Assembly: GCF_000814005.1 (NCBI RefSeq)
Contig: NZ_JWLK01000010.1
Location: 62,001-126,000 of the forward strand
Direction of reading: 5' to 3'
Source: Ruegeria sp. ANG-S4
GTDB lineage: Bacteria; Pseudomonadota; Alphaproteobacteria; Rhodobacterales; Rhodobacteraceae
DNA: 64,000 bases
Under the pieces are notes generated by a model. It saw only the letters and a list, made by a program, of their open reading frames with translations, ran no database searches and was not told the DNA's origin. Shown here piece after piece: positions 45,107 through 54,597 of the stretch (position 1 is its first letter; the number at the start of each line of letters is the position of its first letter). The position numbers and the translations under genes were made by a program.

Positions 45107-46504
45107 TCAAATCTGGAATGGCTGATTTGCGCCGGACGGAACCGGTGAATCACCTTTTTGCGCGTCGATCAGCTTGCGTTGCCAGGACACCTGAACGATG
45201 GCACCGCGCCGGTCCGGGTCGGTGTTCAGGTTCTGGTAGGGATCGGTCCCGTTCGCGAATTTCAACTCGGCGCCGCTGCGCTCCAGCAGGGTCTTGGCGA
45301 TGAACAGACCTAGCCCCATGCCAACATATTCAGGGCGCGCGGACTTGTCGCTGTCTGAACGCCGCCGTCGCATGAAGGGGTCTCCGATCCGGCCGATCAT
45401 GTGCGGCGGATAGCCCCGGCCATCGTCCATGATACAGATCGTGATTTGATCCGGGGTCCATTCGGCCTCGACCCAGACATTTGCCTGTGCGAAATCCACG
45501 GCGTTCTGGATCAGGTTGCGCAAACCGTGGATGATTTCGGGTTTGCGCAGTATCGAAGGCTGCTGCATGTCGGCGTCGCCGCTGGGACGTTCGCCGAAAT
45601 GGACCGATTTGCCACGATTTACGTGAGGCTCGGCAGCTTCGTGAATAACCGTCGTCAGAGGTGCCTGGCGCAGATGCAGATCGTCTTTTCCCGCGCGACC
45701 CATGTTCCGGAGAATGTCCCGGCACCGATTTGCCTGTTCGCGGATCAAGGCGGCGTCTTCCATAAGGTCTGGTCGGTCGTCCAACTCTTCGATCAATTCG
45801 GAACTGGCCAGCTTGATCGTGGCCAAAGGCGTACCCAATTCATGCGCGGCAGCGGCGACAACGCCGCCCAGGTCGGTCAGCTTTTGTTCCCGAGCCAGCG
45901 CCATGTGGGTGGCCGACAAGGCTTCGGACATGGATTGAACTTCAGAGCTGACGCGGTGGGAATAGGCTCCGATGAACACGATAGCGATAATGATCGCGAC
46001 CCAGTTCCCGAATAACAGGGTGTCCGGCATGTCCAGAACCAGGCCCAGATTGGTCCGAAGCGGCAAATGAAACTGGGCCAGAAGGCTGGTCAGAACAATG
46101 GCAACGGCCCCCACGATCAGCGTTGATCGCGTGCTCATCACGTTGGCCGAAATCGTCACCGGACCGACCAACAGCAGCGCGAAGGGGTTGTTCAATCCAC
46201 CCGTCAGGTACAGCAAAAACGACAATTGCAACAAATCGAACAGCACCATCAGGAAGTTTTCGAATTCGGACAGGCGCTTGTTTTCGGGGAATAAAAGGAT
46301 CGCAGTCAGGTTGCCCATGACCGAAACGCCGACCGCAAAGTAGCACAGCCCCAGTTCAAGCTGCACATGATAGGTCTGCTGCGCGACGGTGATCGCGGTA
46401 AGCTGGCCGATAATTGCGACCCAACGCAACAGGATCAGCGTGCGCAGGCGAATCCAACTGCTGCGCTCCTGTCCTTGCCACAGGCTGATCTTGGATTCTG
46501 CCAT
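45107..46504 (-). CDS. regB: Redox-sensing histidine kinase RegB (PrrB)
   Basis: RegB senses the redox state of the quinone pool and phosphorylates RegA to control photosynthesis, respiration, carbon and nitrogen fixation genes in Rhodobacterales. The 465-residue protein has six membrane helices. The fully conserved quinone-binding heptapeptide G-G-L-N-N-P-F is at 102-108, the H-box A-A-A-H-E-L-G-T-P has His221, the redox-active cysteine is Cys261 in A-N-R-C-R-D-I-L, and the ATPase domain with D-D-G-R-G-Y follows. It is divergent from senC across 88 bp. Confidence 0.95.
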   Translation of the reverse strand: MAESKISLWQGQERSSWIRLRTLILLRWVAIIGQLTAITVAQQTYHVQLELGLCYFAVGVSVMGNLTAILLFPENKRLSEFENFLMVLFDLLQLSFLLYLTGGLNNPFALLLVGPVTISANVMSTRSTLIVGAVAIVLTSLLAQFHLPLRTNLGLVLDMPDTLLFGNWVAIIIAIVFIGAYSHRVSSEVQSMSEALSATHMALAREQKLTDLGGVVAAAAHELGTPLATIKLASSELIEELDDRPDLMEDAALIREQANRCRDILRNMGRAGKDDLHLRQAPLTTVIHEAAEPHVNRGKSVHFGERPSGDADMQQPSILRKPEIIHGLRNLIQNAVDFAQANVWVEAEWTPDQITICIMDDGRGYPPHMIGRIGDPFMRRRRSDSDKSARPEYVGMGLGLFIAKTLLERSGAELKFANGTDPYQNLNTDPDRRGAIVQVSWQRKLIDAQKGDSPVPSGANQPFQI

Positions 46505-46592
46505 GGGTCGAATATGTCCTATTGCGTCGGCTTGGTAACTTGATAGGTGTCCGGGCCGTTACGATCAACAACCCTGCTTCAGGACAACTGCC

Positions 46593-47213
46593 ATGACTCG
46601 CCTTTATGCCATTCTCGCAACCATCGTTCTGGCCGTGGGCCTGGGGGCAATGTGGCTCATGACTCAAGGGGGCGGGTCGGACGACAAATTCGCCCAATGC
46701 CGCACCAGCCAGATCGCAGGCGGCGCTGCCGCGATCGGAGGGCCGTTCGAGCTTGTCAACGGCAAGGGGGAAACCGTGACGGATACGGATGTGATCACCG
46801 AACCCACGCTGGTATACTTCGGATACACGTTCTGCCCCGATGTCTGCCCCTTTGACATGTCACGAAACGCCGAAGCCGTTGATATCCTGGCCGAGCGTGG
46901 ACAGTCGGTAACGCCCCTGTTCATCTCGATCGACCCGGACCGGGATACGCCCGAAGTGGTGGACGATTATGCATTCAACCTCGGGGGTAAGACGATTGCG
47001 CTGACCGGGTCACCCGAACAAGTCAAGGCCGCAAGCCAGGCCTACAAGACCTATTACAAAGCCCATGACAAAAGCGATGAGTTCTATCTGGTGGACCATT
47101 CGACCTTCACGTATCTGGTGACACCTCAGGACGGGTTCATTGAATTTTTCAATCGTGATGATACGGCTACGCAAATGGCCGATAAGGTTGGGTGCTTTCT
47201 GGACAAGGTCTAG
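46593..47213 (+). CDS. senC: SenC/PrrC (SCO1-type) copper chaperone
   Basis: SenC is a membrane-anchored, thioredoxin-like copper protein needed for cytochrome oxidase assembly and linked with RegBA signalling. The 206-residue protein has an N-terminal membrane anchor (about 5-24), the metal-binding C81-P-D-V-C85 pair in F-G-Y-T-F-C-P-D-V-C-P, and the distal histidine H169 in L-V-D-H-S-T-F-T-Y. Two further cysteines (36 and near 200) are unusual for SCO1 and might form an extra disulphide. It leads regA by 86 bp. Confidence 0.93.
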   Translation: MTRLYAILATIVLAVGLGAMWLMTQGGGSDDKFAQCRTSQIAGGAAAIGGPFELVNGKGETVTDTDVITEPTLVYFGYTFCPDVCPFDMSRNAEAVDILAERGQSVTPLFISIDPDRDTPEVVDDYAFNLGGKTIALTGSPEQVKAASQAYKTYYKAHDKSDEFYLVDHSTFTYLVTPQDGFIEFFNRDDTATQMADKVGCFLDKV

Positions 47214-47299
47214 GCCGCCACAGGCTGTTTGACCTTTGGGTTGGCGCTGCTAAAACTCATGTGTAAGCCAAATGCATGAAATAGCGGAAAGACCTATAC

Positions 47300-47854
47300 A
47301 TGGCAGACATTTCCCAGCTTGAAATCGGGCCTGATAAATCCCTGCTTCTGGTGGATGATGACGAGCCGTTTCTGAGACGTCTGGCCAAGGCCATGGAGAA
47401 ACGCGGCTTTGAGGTTGAGACCGCAGGCTCTGTTGCCGCGGGCCGCGCTATTTCAACTGCCCGCCCACCTGCCTATGCGGTGGTTGATCTGCGTTTAGAG
47501 GATGGCAATGGTCTGGACGTGGTCGAAGTGCTGCGCGAGAAACGGCCTGACAGCCGGGTTGTGGTTCTGACCGGATACGGTGCTATCGCAACAGCCGTCG
47601 CTGCGGTGAAAATTGGTGCAACCGACTATCTGTCGAAACCCGCTGATGCCACGGACATCACCAATGCTCTGTTGGCCAAGGGTGACGAACTGCCCCCGCC
47701 GCCGGAAAACCCCATGAGCGCCGATCGCGTGCGCTGGGAGCATATCCAGCGGGTTTATGAGCTGTGTGATCGGAATGTCTCTGAGACTGCACGGCGGCTC
47801 AACATGCACCGCAGGACATTGCAGAGGATTCTGGCGAAACGCAGTCCTAGGTAG
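47300..47854 (+). CDS. regA: Response regulator RegA (PrrA) with Fis-type helix-turn-helix
   Basis: RegA is the DNA-binding partner of RegB. The 184-residue protein has a receiver domain with acidic pocket V-D-D-D-E (18-22), phospho-acceptor Asp63 in V-V-D-L-R-L-E-D-G and conserved lysine in S-K-P-A near 115. A proline linker (P-P-P-P-E-N-P) joins it to a Fis-type HTH ending N-V-S-E-T-A-R-R-L-N-M-H-R-R-T-L-Q-R, which is essentially invariant in the family. Its 3' end overlaps the convergent SulP gene by 8 bp; hvrA, which follows regA in Rhodobacter, is absent. Confidence 0.96.
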   Translation: MADISQLEIGPDKSLLLVDDDEPFLRRLAKAMEKRGFEVETAGSVAAGRAISTARPPAYAVVDLRLEDGNGLDVVEVLREKRPDSRVVVLTGYGAIATAVAAVKIGATDYLSKPADATDITNALLAKGDELPPPPENPMSADRVRWEHIQRVYELCDRNVSETARRLNMHRRTLQRILAKRSPR

Positions 47855-49553
47855 GTTGCGCGTCACGCTTGCTGAATGCCTCCAGCAGTTCCGTGCCAGA
47901 CCCGAATACAGCGTCATCACCCAAAGTCCCGGTAATGCCGTAGCGGTCGATTTCTGCTTTCACGCGCGGCTCAGTAAACAGAAACACCAGCCGAATGCCC
48001 CTGTCCTGAAGGGTCTTGCATAGCGACCGCAGTGTGTAGCCGGCTGTATAATCGATGTCGTCAATGGCAGACGCTTCGATACAAAACCACGAAACCTCAG
48101 GTTGGGCATCTTGCACGATTTCGAACACTTCCGTCGTGAGCCGCTGGGCGTTTGCATAATAAAGCCCGTGTGAGAACCGATAGACAACAAGACCGGGCTC
48201 GTACTGTGCGTGACTTGAAACTGGCTTTGAGTGCCAGCCGCCGCTCTCTGCCTTCACGATAACCGCGTTCTTGGGCCGGTATCCGTGGCGCGTGTGGTCA
48301 ATCAATGACAGCACCATCGCCAGCAGGATGCCCTGCTCAACCCCGATAAAGACAACCACGGCGGCCGTTGCGACGGCCACCCAAAACTCGGATCTCGCTT
48401 GCCGGAAAATCGTGCGCAATCCGCGCAGGTCGATCAGGTTTAACCCAATCAGAAAGACTACGGCAGACAGCGCGGCATTCGGTAAATAGGCCAACGGTGC
48501 GGTCAGGAACAGGATCACGATCAGAACGATCACTACGGTCGTCAACTGGGCGATCTGAGAGTGGCCACCCGCGCTGGTCACCATCTCGGTTTTGGTCGGA
48601 CTGCCATTTACAACGAAAGTCCCGGTGAAGGCGGCACCGAAATTGGCAAGCCCCAAGCCCGTAAGATCGGTGTTTTCGTCGAACTTCTCGTTGTAACGCG
48701 CCGCATAGGCCCGCGATGTTGCAGCGCTTTGCGCAAGGATGACCACAACGATCGAAAATGCGGTTGGTGTCAGTTGCTTCAACAGGGTCCAGCTCCAATC
48801 CACATCGGGAATGGAAAAACTGGGCAGGCCGCTGGGAACCGCCCCTAAAACCGAGATGCCCGCTGCGCTAAACTGAAACCCCCAACTCAACAGGATCACA
48901 CCGATGACGGCGATAAGAGGTCCCGGTATTCGGGCCGACAATTGCCTGCCGCCAATGACGACGGTCAGAACCGAAAGAGCAACCAGCAGCGTGGGCCAAC
49001 TGATCTGATCGTAGTGCTGGGCGATGCTGGACAGTTTGGCAAGCGTCCCGTGCGCTGTTGCCTCGATCCCCAGCATGGTAGGTACTTCCCCAATCGCCAC
49101 TTGAATGCCAACGCCGGTCAAAAATCCGATCAGCACGGTTCTGGATAAAAAATCAGCCAGAAAACCGAGGCCGATGACACGAGCCAGCAACAGGAGAATG
49201 GCAGCCATCAAAGCCAGTAATGAGGCCAAGGCCAGATATTCGGACGAGCCTGACACCGCCAGGCCCGCCAGTGCCGAAGCCGTGATCGCTGCGGTGGCCG
49301 AATCTGCGCCGACGACAAGGTGTCTTGAAGAGCCGAAAATGGCGAACAAGGCCATCGGGATCAGGATCGTGTAAAGGCCGGTGATGACCGGGGTGCCAGC
49401 GATCTTGGTATAGCCCATCACTTCGGGGATCGCGAGGCTGGCAAAGGTCAGCCCGGCCAGAATCTCGGCCGGAAGCTTCGACGGTTCAAACGGCAGAATC
49501 CCCTGAAAGACCGGCAGTCGAAATCTGGATTTTGATTTCTGCGCGTCCGCCAT
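47847..49553 (-). CDS. SulP family anion transporter with STAS domain
   Basis: SulP proteins transport sulphate, bicarbonate, or dicarboxylates. The 568-residue protein has the usual N-terminal P-x-E-I-L-A-G-L-T-F-A-S-L-A-I-P-E-V-M-G-Y-T signature region (about 27-50), around 12-14 membrane helices to about residue 420, and a C-terminal cytoplasmic STAS domain (about 445-550) with V-V-Y-R-F-S-H-G-L-Y-Y-A-N-A and W-F-C-I-E-A-S-A-I-D-D-I-D-Y-T. The real ion cannot be told. It is convergent with regA and downstream of the HD hydrolase. Confidence 0.88.
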   Translation of the reverse strand: MADAQKSKSRFRLPVFQGILPFEPSKLPAEILAGLTFASLAIPEVMGYTKIAGTPVITGLYTILIPMALFAIFGSSRHLVVGADSATAAITASALAGLAVSGSSEYLALASLLALMAAILLLLARVIGLGFLADFLSRTVLIGFLTGVGIQVAIGEVPTMLGIEATAHGTLAKLSSIAQHYDQISWPTLLVALSVLTVVIGGRQLSARIPGPLIAVIGVILLSWGFQFSAAGISVLGAVPSGLPSFSIPDVDWSWTLLKQLTPTAFSIVVVILAQSAATSRAYAARYNEKFDENTDLTGLGLANFGAAFTGTFVVNGSPTKTEMVTSAGGHSQIAQLTTVVIVLIVILFLTAPLAYLPNAALSAVVFLIGLNLIDLRGLRTIFRQARSEFWVAVATAAVVVFIGVEQGILLAMVLSLIDHTRHGYRPKNAVIVKAESGGWHSKPVSSHAQYEPGLVVYRFSHGLYYANAQRLTTEVFEIVQDAQPEVSWFCIEASAIDDIDYTAGYTLRSLCKTLQDRGIRLVFLFTEPRVKAEIDRYGITGTLGDDAVFGSGTELLEAFSKRDAQPT

Positions 49554-49676
49554 TCACGGTCCTTCAGAACATGCTTGTACGAATATCATACGAACACGCC
49601 AAGGTTTTTGAACCCTGGTGTGTCTCTGGCTGGCCAAAAGGCGCGAAACTGAAAGGGAGTTGGCGGCTGCCGTTTC

Positions 49677-50270
49677 TCAAGTTGCCTCTAACAACGCCGC
49701 GTGCCGGTCCGTGTAGGCCCGCCGCACCTCAATCGGTGGCCGCAACTTGATCTCCAGCCCCTCCATCACTGCCATATCGGGGCGACCAAAGAACTTCGTA
49801 GCCTCAGCTTCGGAAAACCCCGCGATCTGCGTCGCCTCCATCCATGCACTGATCTTGTCGGCCTTTTTGACCTGCCGTTTCACCGTTTTTGGCACCGCTG
49901 CGGGCAAACCGAACCGGATATGGATTGCTACAGCCAAACGGTCGTCCAAAGCGCCATAGCCGGGGCCAACTGCGGATTTAACGGGCGAAATCATGTCGCC
50001 GATCACATATTCCGGCGCGTCGTGTAACAGGGCCGCAAGCCGCCATTTTGCCGGTGCATTTGGTGCGATGCGGCCAAAGAGCTCTTCAACCAAAAGGGAA
50101 TGTTCGGCCACCGAATATGCAAAATCTCCCTTTGTCTGCCCGTTCCAGCGGGCCACAAAGGCCAGCCCGTGCGCAATATCCTCGATCTCGATGTCCACAG
50201 GTGTCGGGTCCAGCAGGTCCAGCCTGCGACCTGACAGCATTCTTTGCCACGCTCTGGGTTGTGTTGCCAT
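49677..50270 (-). CDS. HD-domain phosphohydrolase (YfbR-like)
   Basis: From ATG 50270 the protein has 197 residues and begins M-A-T-Q-P-R-A-W-Q-R-M-L-S-G-R-R-L-D-L-L, a typical opening for this alphaproteobacterial family. The HD signature is H57 (A-E-H-S-L-L-V) with H83-D84 in L-L-H-D-A-P-E-Y-V-I-G-D, and a later D-x-x near 116, fitting a metal-dependent nucleotidase such as YfbR. An upstream in-frame extension to 50561 would cross the divergent promoter and is unlikely. Confidence 0.82.
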   Translation of the reverse strand: MATQPRAWQRMLSGRRLDLLDPTPVDIEIEDIAHGLAFVARWNGQTKGDFAYSVAEHSLLVEELFGRIAPNAPAKWRLAALLHDAPEYVIGDMISPVKSAVGPGYGALDDRLAVAIHIRFGLPAAVPKTVKRQVKKADKISAWMEATQIAGFSEAEATKFFGRPDMAVMEGLEIKLRPPIEVRRAYTDRHAALLEAT

Positions 50271-50477
50271 TCTGCCATGCCTTGTGAAGTAGGACACATT
50301 CAATCGGTGTTTTTGTGGTATGATGTATCTGTCAGGATCACCGGCTGCCAACAATTTCTTGAGCATTCGTGCTTTGAACCAATTGGAAGTGATCCCGACA
50401 TTATGGACTGAGGGGGTGCAGACGCCTCTCAGTCGCGCGCCCTCTCGAAACGAAACACGTATCGAAAGGAGCTTGCT

Positions 50478-50792
50478 ATGTTCAAGCGTTTGTTTGCAAT
50501 CGCCCTGACTTTTGGAATGGCTGCCACCGCGCCCCCGGCTTTTGCCCAGAATTGTGCACAACGCGATGATGTGATCGCCAAACTCAAGGACAGCTATTCG
50601 GAAGAACTGGCATTTGGCGGTTTACAGAAATCACGTGGTGGACATTCGGTCATGGAGGTTTGGACCTCGAAAGAGACGGGCAGCTACACCGTTCTCGTGA
50701 CCCATGCGAACGGCCTGAGTTGTATTGTCGCCGTTGGCACTGATTTTTTTGAAGCGATACCCAAAGCTATCCCGGACGGCATCCCAAGCTGA
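50478..50792 (+). CDS. Small exported hypothetical protein
   Basis: A strong AAAGGAG site precedes the ATG at 50478. The 104-residue product has a signal peptide (about 1-23, A-F-A-Q-N cleavage), a cysteine pair (Cys26 and Cys82) and a compact mature region with E-V-W-T-S-K-E-T-G-S-Y-T-V-L-V-T. I recognise no family. It diverges from the HD hydrolase and ends 3 bp from the convergent GT8 gene. Confidence 0.72.
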   Translation: MFKRLFAIALTFGMAATAPPAFAQNCAQRDDVIAKLKDSYSEELAFGGLQKSRGGHSVMEVWTSKETGSYTVLVTHANGLSCIVAVGTDFFEAIPKAIPDGIPS

Positions 50793-50795
50793 TCC

Positions 50796-51803
50796 CTAGC
50801 TGCCCGGATTTGATCTGCGCCCTGATTTGATAACCGTCAGGTCATCCGGAAATCGGCTGAGATAACGCTGCGTTTTTGCGCCTGACAGAAAATGCTTGAG
50901 CAGCATCTTTCGCATTTTTCCGCTGTTGGGTTCCAGCGGCTTGTTGACCGATTGAAACATGTCGAGTTCAGGAAAATACCTGTCGGAAAAGGCTTTCATC
51001 GCATTGGCAAAGCGCGGGCTCAGCTCTCCCTTCGGGTCTTTCCACGGTTTGGTCTTGCCGATGAAGTGAACAAGGTGGGGTTCCATTTGCATCGCAAAAA
51101 GTAGGGATGACCAAGTGAACTGCCAGTTCCACATGGGGCTGATCTCGGCCCAATCACCTTGCAGAACCGCATTGTACAGGTTCTGATCGTGCCGGATCAT
51201 GATATCAGCATTCGCTTTGCCAAGCGCAAGGCAGCGGTTCAGCAGGCCCTGTTCGTTGTACCGCGCGACATCCATCAGAATGACGCCCGCATTGAAATAA
51301 GGCGCGGCCTTCAGGTTCAGGGACTTGAATTGCTTGGGTTTGCGGCCCGGCGTTCGCCATTGCGTATTGTCCCGCACTGCCGCTATCGCATGGGGCGCAA
51401 TATCCAGATCCAAAAGCGCACTGAAATCGCCGCCCTGAATAAAGATGTCACTGTCGAGATACAGGATGCGATCATATTCGTCCGCAAAAGCCGCCGGAAG
51501 CGCCAGACGCAAATACACATCGTGGCTTTTCCCGCGGTCCAATCGCAGACCTTCGAACAACCCGTCGGTTTTCACGTAGCAGAGGCGGATATTCAGATGG
51601 TCCAGCGCGGCGGGTATCGCCACCGGACGCTCGTCATAGCAAATGCAGATGTCGAAATCGCGTTCGGGGTGCAATGCCGCAATCTGTGATGCCGCGTGAG
51701 CTGCAAAGACAAGATAATTCTGATCGCAGCAAAACATGATGGCTTTTCGAAAAGCGGCGGGCCCCGAGGCGGACAAACTCAGCTGCGGCATCGTTTTTTC
51801 CAT
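50796..51803 (-). CDS. Family 8 glycosyltransferase
   Basis: GT8 enzymes (LPS alpha-glucosyl/galactosyl transferase and glycogenin type) are retaining transferases using a UDP-sugar. The 335-residue protein shows the D-x-D motif D117-S-D119 in I-L-Y-L-D-S-D-I-F-I, F-N-A-G-V-I-L-M-D near 165, D-Q-N-L-Y-N near 207 and the metal/UDP-binding H-F-I-G-K-T-K-P-W near 247-255. It lies divergent from ahcY and away from the glycan island, and may decorate LPS or a glycan. Confidence 0.85.
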   Translation of the reverse strand: MEKTMPQLSLSASGPAAFRKAIMFCCDQNYLVFAAHAASQIAALHPERDFDICICYDERPVAIPAALDHLNIRLCYVKTDGLFEGLRLDRGKSHDVYLRLALPAAFADEYDRILYLDSDIFIQGGDFSALLDLDIAPHAIAAVRDNTQWRTPGRKPKQFKSLNLKAAPYFNAGVILMDVARYNEQGLLNRCLALGKANADIMIRHDQNLYNAVLQGDWAEISPMWNWQFTWSSLLFAMQMEPHLVHFIGKTKPWKDPKGELSPRFANAMKAFSDRYFPELDMFQSVNKPLEPNSGKMRKMLLKHFLSGAKTQRYLSRFPDDLTVIKSGRRSNPGS

Positions 51804-51941
51804 CAGAAAGTGCGGTCGACCCTAACGCGACGATTGCATGTACCGCCCGAGTTTCGTTCAGCGCGGATGCCCATTTCGTTACGCATTGCAGGACAAGGAT
51901 GTCAATGCTAGATGCCCATTCAGCAAATTCGGAGAGGTCCT

Positions 51942-53330
51942 ATGGGCAGTGACTACATAGTCAAAGATATTTCGCTGGCTGATTTTGGCCGCAAAGAACT
52001 GGATATCGCTGAAACCGAGATGCCGGGCCTGATGGCCCTGCGTTCGGAATATGGCGAGAGCAAACCGCTGAAGGGCGCGCGGATTGTCGGGTCTTTGCAC
52101 ATGACAATCCAGACCGCTGTTCTGATCGAGACTTTGGTCGCACTGGGCGCTGATGTGCGCTGGGCGTCGTGCAACATTTTCTCGACGCAAGACCACGCGG
52201 CAGCAGCGATTGCGGCAGCGGATATTCCGGTTTTTGCCATCAAGGGCCAGACGCTGGAAGAACACTGGGATTACCTGGATAAATCCTTCCTGTTCGACGA
52301 TGGCCCCAACATGATTCTGGACGATGGCGGTGACGCGACGCTCTATATCCTGTTGGGTGCGCGGGCCGAGGCGGGTGAGGACATCATCCCGGTTCCGACC
52401 TCGGAAGAGGAAGAAGTGATCAAGAAGCAGATCGCCAAACGTATGGCAGCAAGCCCAGGCTGGTTCACCAAGATGCGCGACCAGATTCAGGGTGTCTCCG
52501 AGGAAACCACAACCGGTGTGAACCGCTTGTATCAGCTGGTAAAAGACGGCCACCTGCCGTTCCCTGCGATTAACGTGAATGACTCGGTCACCAAGTCGAA
52601 ATTCGACAACAAATACGGCTGCAAGGAATCGCTTGTCGACGGCATCCGCCGCGCCACCGACACGATGATGGCCGGTAAGGTTGCCGTGGTCTGCGGTTAC
52701 GGTGATGTCGGCAAAGGCTCTGCCGCGTCGCTGCGCGGTGCCGGTGCCCGTGTGAAAGTGACTGAAGTTGACCCGATCTGCGCGTTGCAGGCTGCGATGG
52801 ACGGTTACGAAGTTACCCTGCTGGAAGACGAAGTCGAAACCGCAGATATCTTTATCACCACCACCGGCAACAAGGACGTGATCCGCATTGAGCATATGCG
52901 CGAGATGAAGGACATGGCCATCGTCGGCAATATCGGCCACTTCGACAACGAAATTCAGGTGGCCAGCCTGAAGAACCACAAATGGACCAACATCAAGGAA
53001 CAGGTGGACATGATCGAGATGCCCTCGGGCAGCCGTATCATCCTGTTGTCCGAAGGCCGTCTGCTGAACCTCGGCAACGCCACCGGCCACCCCTCGTTCG
53101 TGATGTCGGCCTCGTTCACCAACCAGGTTCTGGCGCAGATCGAACTGTTCACCAAGGGCGATCAGTACGAAAACAAAGTCTACATCCTGCCCAAGCATCT
53201 GGACGAGAAAGTGGCCCGCCTGCATCTGGACCGGATCGGCGTGAAGCTGACCCAGATGGATAGCGAGCAGGCAGCATATATCGGGGTCAAGCCCGAAGGC
53301 CCGTTCAAGCCGGAACACTACCGCTACTGA
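51942..53330 (+). CDS. ahcY: Adenosylhomocysteinase (S-adenosyl-L-homocysteine hydrolase)
   Basis: AhcY hydrolyses S-adenosylhomocysteine to homocysteine and adenosine with bound NAD, clearing the methylation by-product. From ATG 51942, preceded by GGAGAGG, it has 462 residues, the alphaproteobacterial size with an insertion at about 130-170. D-Q-type active-site elements ([11 protein letters not shown]), the NAD motif G-Y-G-D-V-G-K-G near 259-266 and the C-terminal P-E-H-Y-R-Y end are all present. In Rhodobacter relatives it follows regA-hvrA; here it is separated from regA by 4 kb. No SAH riboswitch was recognised upstream. Confidence 0.97.
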   Translation: MGSDYIVKDISLADFGRKELDIAETEMPGLMALRSEYGESKPLKGARIVGSLHMTIQTAVLIETLVALGADVRWASCNIFSTQDHAAAAIAAADIPVFAIKGQTLEEHWDYLDKSFLFDDGPNMILDDGGDATLYILLGARAEAGEDIIPVPTSEEEEVIKKQIAKRMAASPGWFTKMRDQIQGVSEETTTGVNRLYQLVKDGHLPFPAINVNDSVTKSKFDNKYGCKESLVDGIRRATDTMMAGKVAVVCGYGDVGKGSAASLRGAGARVKVTEVDPICALQAAMDGYEVTLLEDEVETADIFITTTGNKDVIRIEHMREMKDMAIVGNIGHFDNEIQVASLKNHKWTNIKEQVDMIEMPSGSRIILLSEGRLLNLGNATGHPSFVMSASFTNQVLAQIELFTKGDQYENKVYILPKHLDEKVARLHLDRIGVKLTQMDSEQAAYIGVKPEGPFKPEHYRY

Positions 53331-53343
53331 GCGCGGTTCGAGT

Positions 53344-54093
53344 ATGACCGAACCTTCTGGGCGCCGCCGGTATCTATTGCTGGCGGCGTCTTTTGTTTTC
53401 AGGATTGCAGTTGTCGCGATCTTGTTGGGCGGAGGTGGCTGGTGGTTGTTGGCGCATCCTGAAACGCCCGTTCCGTCACATTGGAATCCTCTTCGCGCGC
53501 TGAGTGTGACCGCGCCTGTGACGCCGGTCACGCGGTATCAACTGAACCGAGCGCTGGCGGACGAAGCGCAGTGTCGGGCGGCGATATCCCAAGCGGGTGC
53601 TCGCTTTGACGCGATGGAGGATCTGGTCGTTGACCAGAACTGCGGCATCACTGGTCGGGGGATGCTGTCGCAGCTTGTGAGCGCACAGATAAATGGGGCC
53701 GAAACCAACTGTCGAACCGCATTGCGGCTGGTCCTGTGGGAGCATCACGTCGTTCAGCCCGCTGCCCGTGACATACTGGGGACCGAGGTCGCGGGATTGC
53801 GCCAAATTGGCAGCTACAATTGCCGTAGAATGCGCACGGCACAGGGTGACAACAGTCGCTGGAGCAGCCACGCGCGCGCGGACTCAATTGACATCATTGG
53901 TGTCGTTCTCGCTGACGGGCGTAGTTTGACCTTAGTTGAGGACTGGGGCGGCACCGGCCCAGAGGCTGATTTCCTTCGACAGATCTGGCGCGGTGCGTGC
54001 GATTGGTTTCGCGTGGTTCTGGGCCCTGATTTCAACCGTTTGCACGCAGATCATTTCCATTTGCAAGGACCCGGCTGGGGCTATTGCCGCTAG
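53344..54093 (+). CDS. Extensin-like C-terminal domain protein, membrane-anchored
   Basis: The 249-residue protein has an N-terminal membrane helix (about 10-35) and a periplasmic extensin-like domain (Pfam family of that name) with C-R-A-A-I-S, the Q-N-C-G-I pair, S-Y-N-C-R-R-M, S-x-H-A-R-A-D-S-I-D-I and H-A-D-H-F-H-L near the end, resembling the metal-binding pattern of MepA-like LAS peptidases. Four or more cysteines suggest disulphides. A role in peptidoglycan or envelope hydrolysis is possible. It starts 13 bp after ahcY. Confidence 0.8.
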   Translation: MTEPSGRRRYLLLAASFVFRIAVVAILLGGGGWWLLAHPETPVPSHWNPLRALSVTAPVTPVTRYQLNRALADEAQCRAAISQAGARFDAMEDLVVDQNCGITGRGMLSQLVSAQINGAETNCRTALRLVLWEHHVVQPAARDILGTEVAGLRQIGSYNCRRMRTAQGDNSRWSSHARADSIDIIGVVLADGRSLTLVEDWGGTGPEADFLRQIWRGACDWFRVVLGPDFNRLHADHFHLQGPGWGYCR

Positions 54094-54595
54094 GGTGGTG
54101 AGCGGGTTTTCACCTGTTTTGTACCCAAGGATGGAAAACGGGCCCCATTTCCTTTCCGGGGCCCAGACGCACCGCGGCTGTTTGCCAACCGTGAGCAACG
54201 CCAAAGCGCCGCAAGCGGAATCCGCGACACGGGCAAGCGTTACGATTTGAGCGTGAGATATACAGACGATCTAAAAAAAGATGCGGGTTAGAGCCTGATA
54301 TGGAGCTTTTGACCAAGGTCCCTGTCGGTTGCAGCCTCGCGTTCCATAATGCGGATGCGGCGACTGTCACGGCCGGTCACGAGTCAGAGCTTGAAACCGT
54401 TAAAACAATTGCCGATCAGTGAACGCGTTGAATTTTAGAGAAAACTTCTGAACTTGGTGTTTGATCTGACACAGTGACATCAGCTAACTTCGACCCGTGA
54501 CCAGGACGGTCAGGACCATGATTTTCCATACGCGTGTGGTGAGTTGGGAGCACGCGGGGGTAGGGAAGGTTCTGATCCGTCGGAACCTTCCCTTT
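54094..54595. other. 502-bp gene-poor region with an inverted repeat and a strong terminator
   Basis: The region holds a GGGCCCC/GGGGCCC inverted repeat at 54140-54164 without a T-run. It also has a short 40-codon frame at 54300-54422 (M-E-L-L-T-K-V-P...) with weak support, and near its end a perfect 10-bp stem terminator for the plus strand at 54563-54597. No family-level protein is supported. The terminator is too far from extensin (470 bp) to be its natural end, so an untranslated rightward RNA may end there. Confidence 0.4.
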
Positions 54596-54597
54596 TT
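54563..54597 (+). terminator. Strong intrinsic terminator with no assigned upstream gene
   Basis: GGGAAGGTTC (54563-54572) pairs perfectly with GAACCTTCCC (54583-54592) around a 10-base loop and is followed by TTTTT. The T-run supports rightward transcription; leftward there is no U-tract after the stem, so it is not a good terminator for the EVE gene whose stop is at 54596. Confidence 0.85.

Noticed and set aside
51804-51941. SAH-type riboswitch upstream of ahcY
   Set aside because: The GT8-ahcY gap was inspected for the conserved SAH-binding core and none was recognised; a covariance-model search would be decisive.
51879-53531. 550-residue open frame opposite ahcY
   Set aside because: It is the antisense shadow of the highly codon-biased ahcY; it is rich in histidine and glutamine with no domain, while ahcY on the other strand is unmistakable.
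54140-54164. GGGCCCC/GGGGCCC stem after the extensin-like gene
   Set aside because: Stem is good but no T-run follows, so it is not called a terminator.
54300-54422. 40-codon frame in the extensin-EVE gap
   Set aside because: No good ribosome site, no hydrophobic or domain feature and no neighbour coupling; kept only as a remark.
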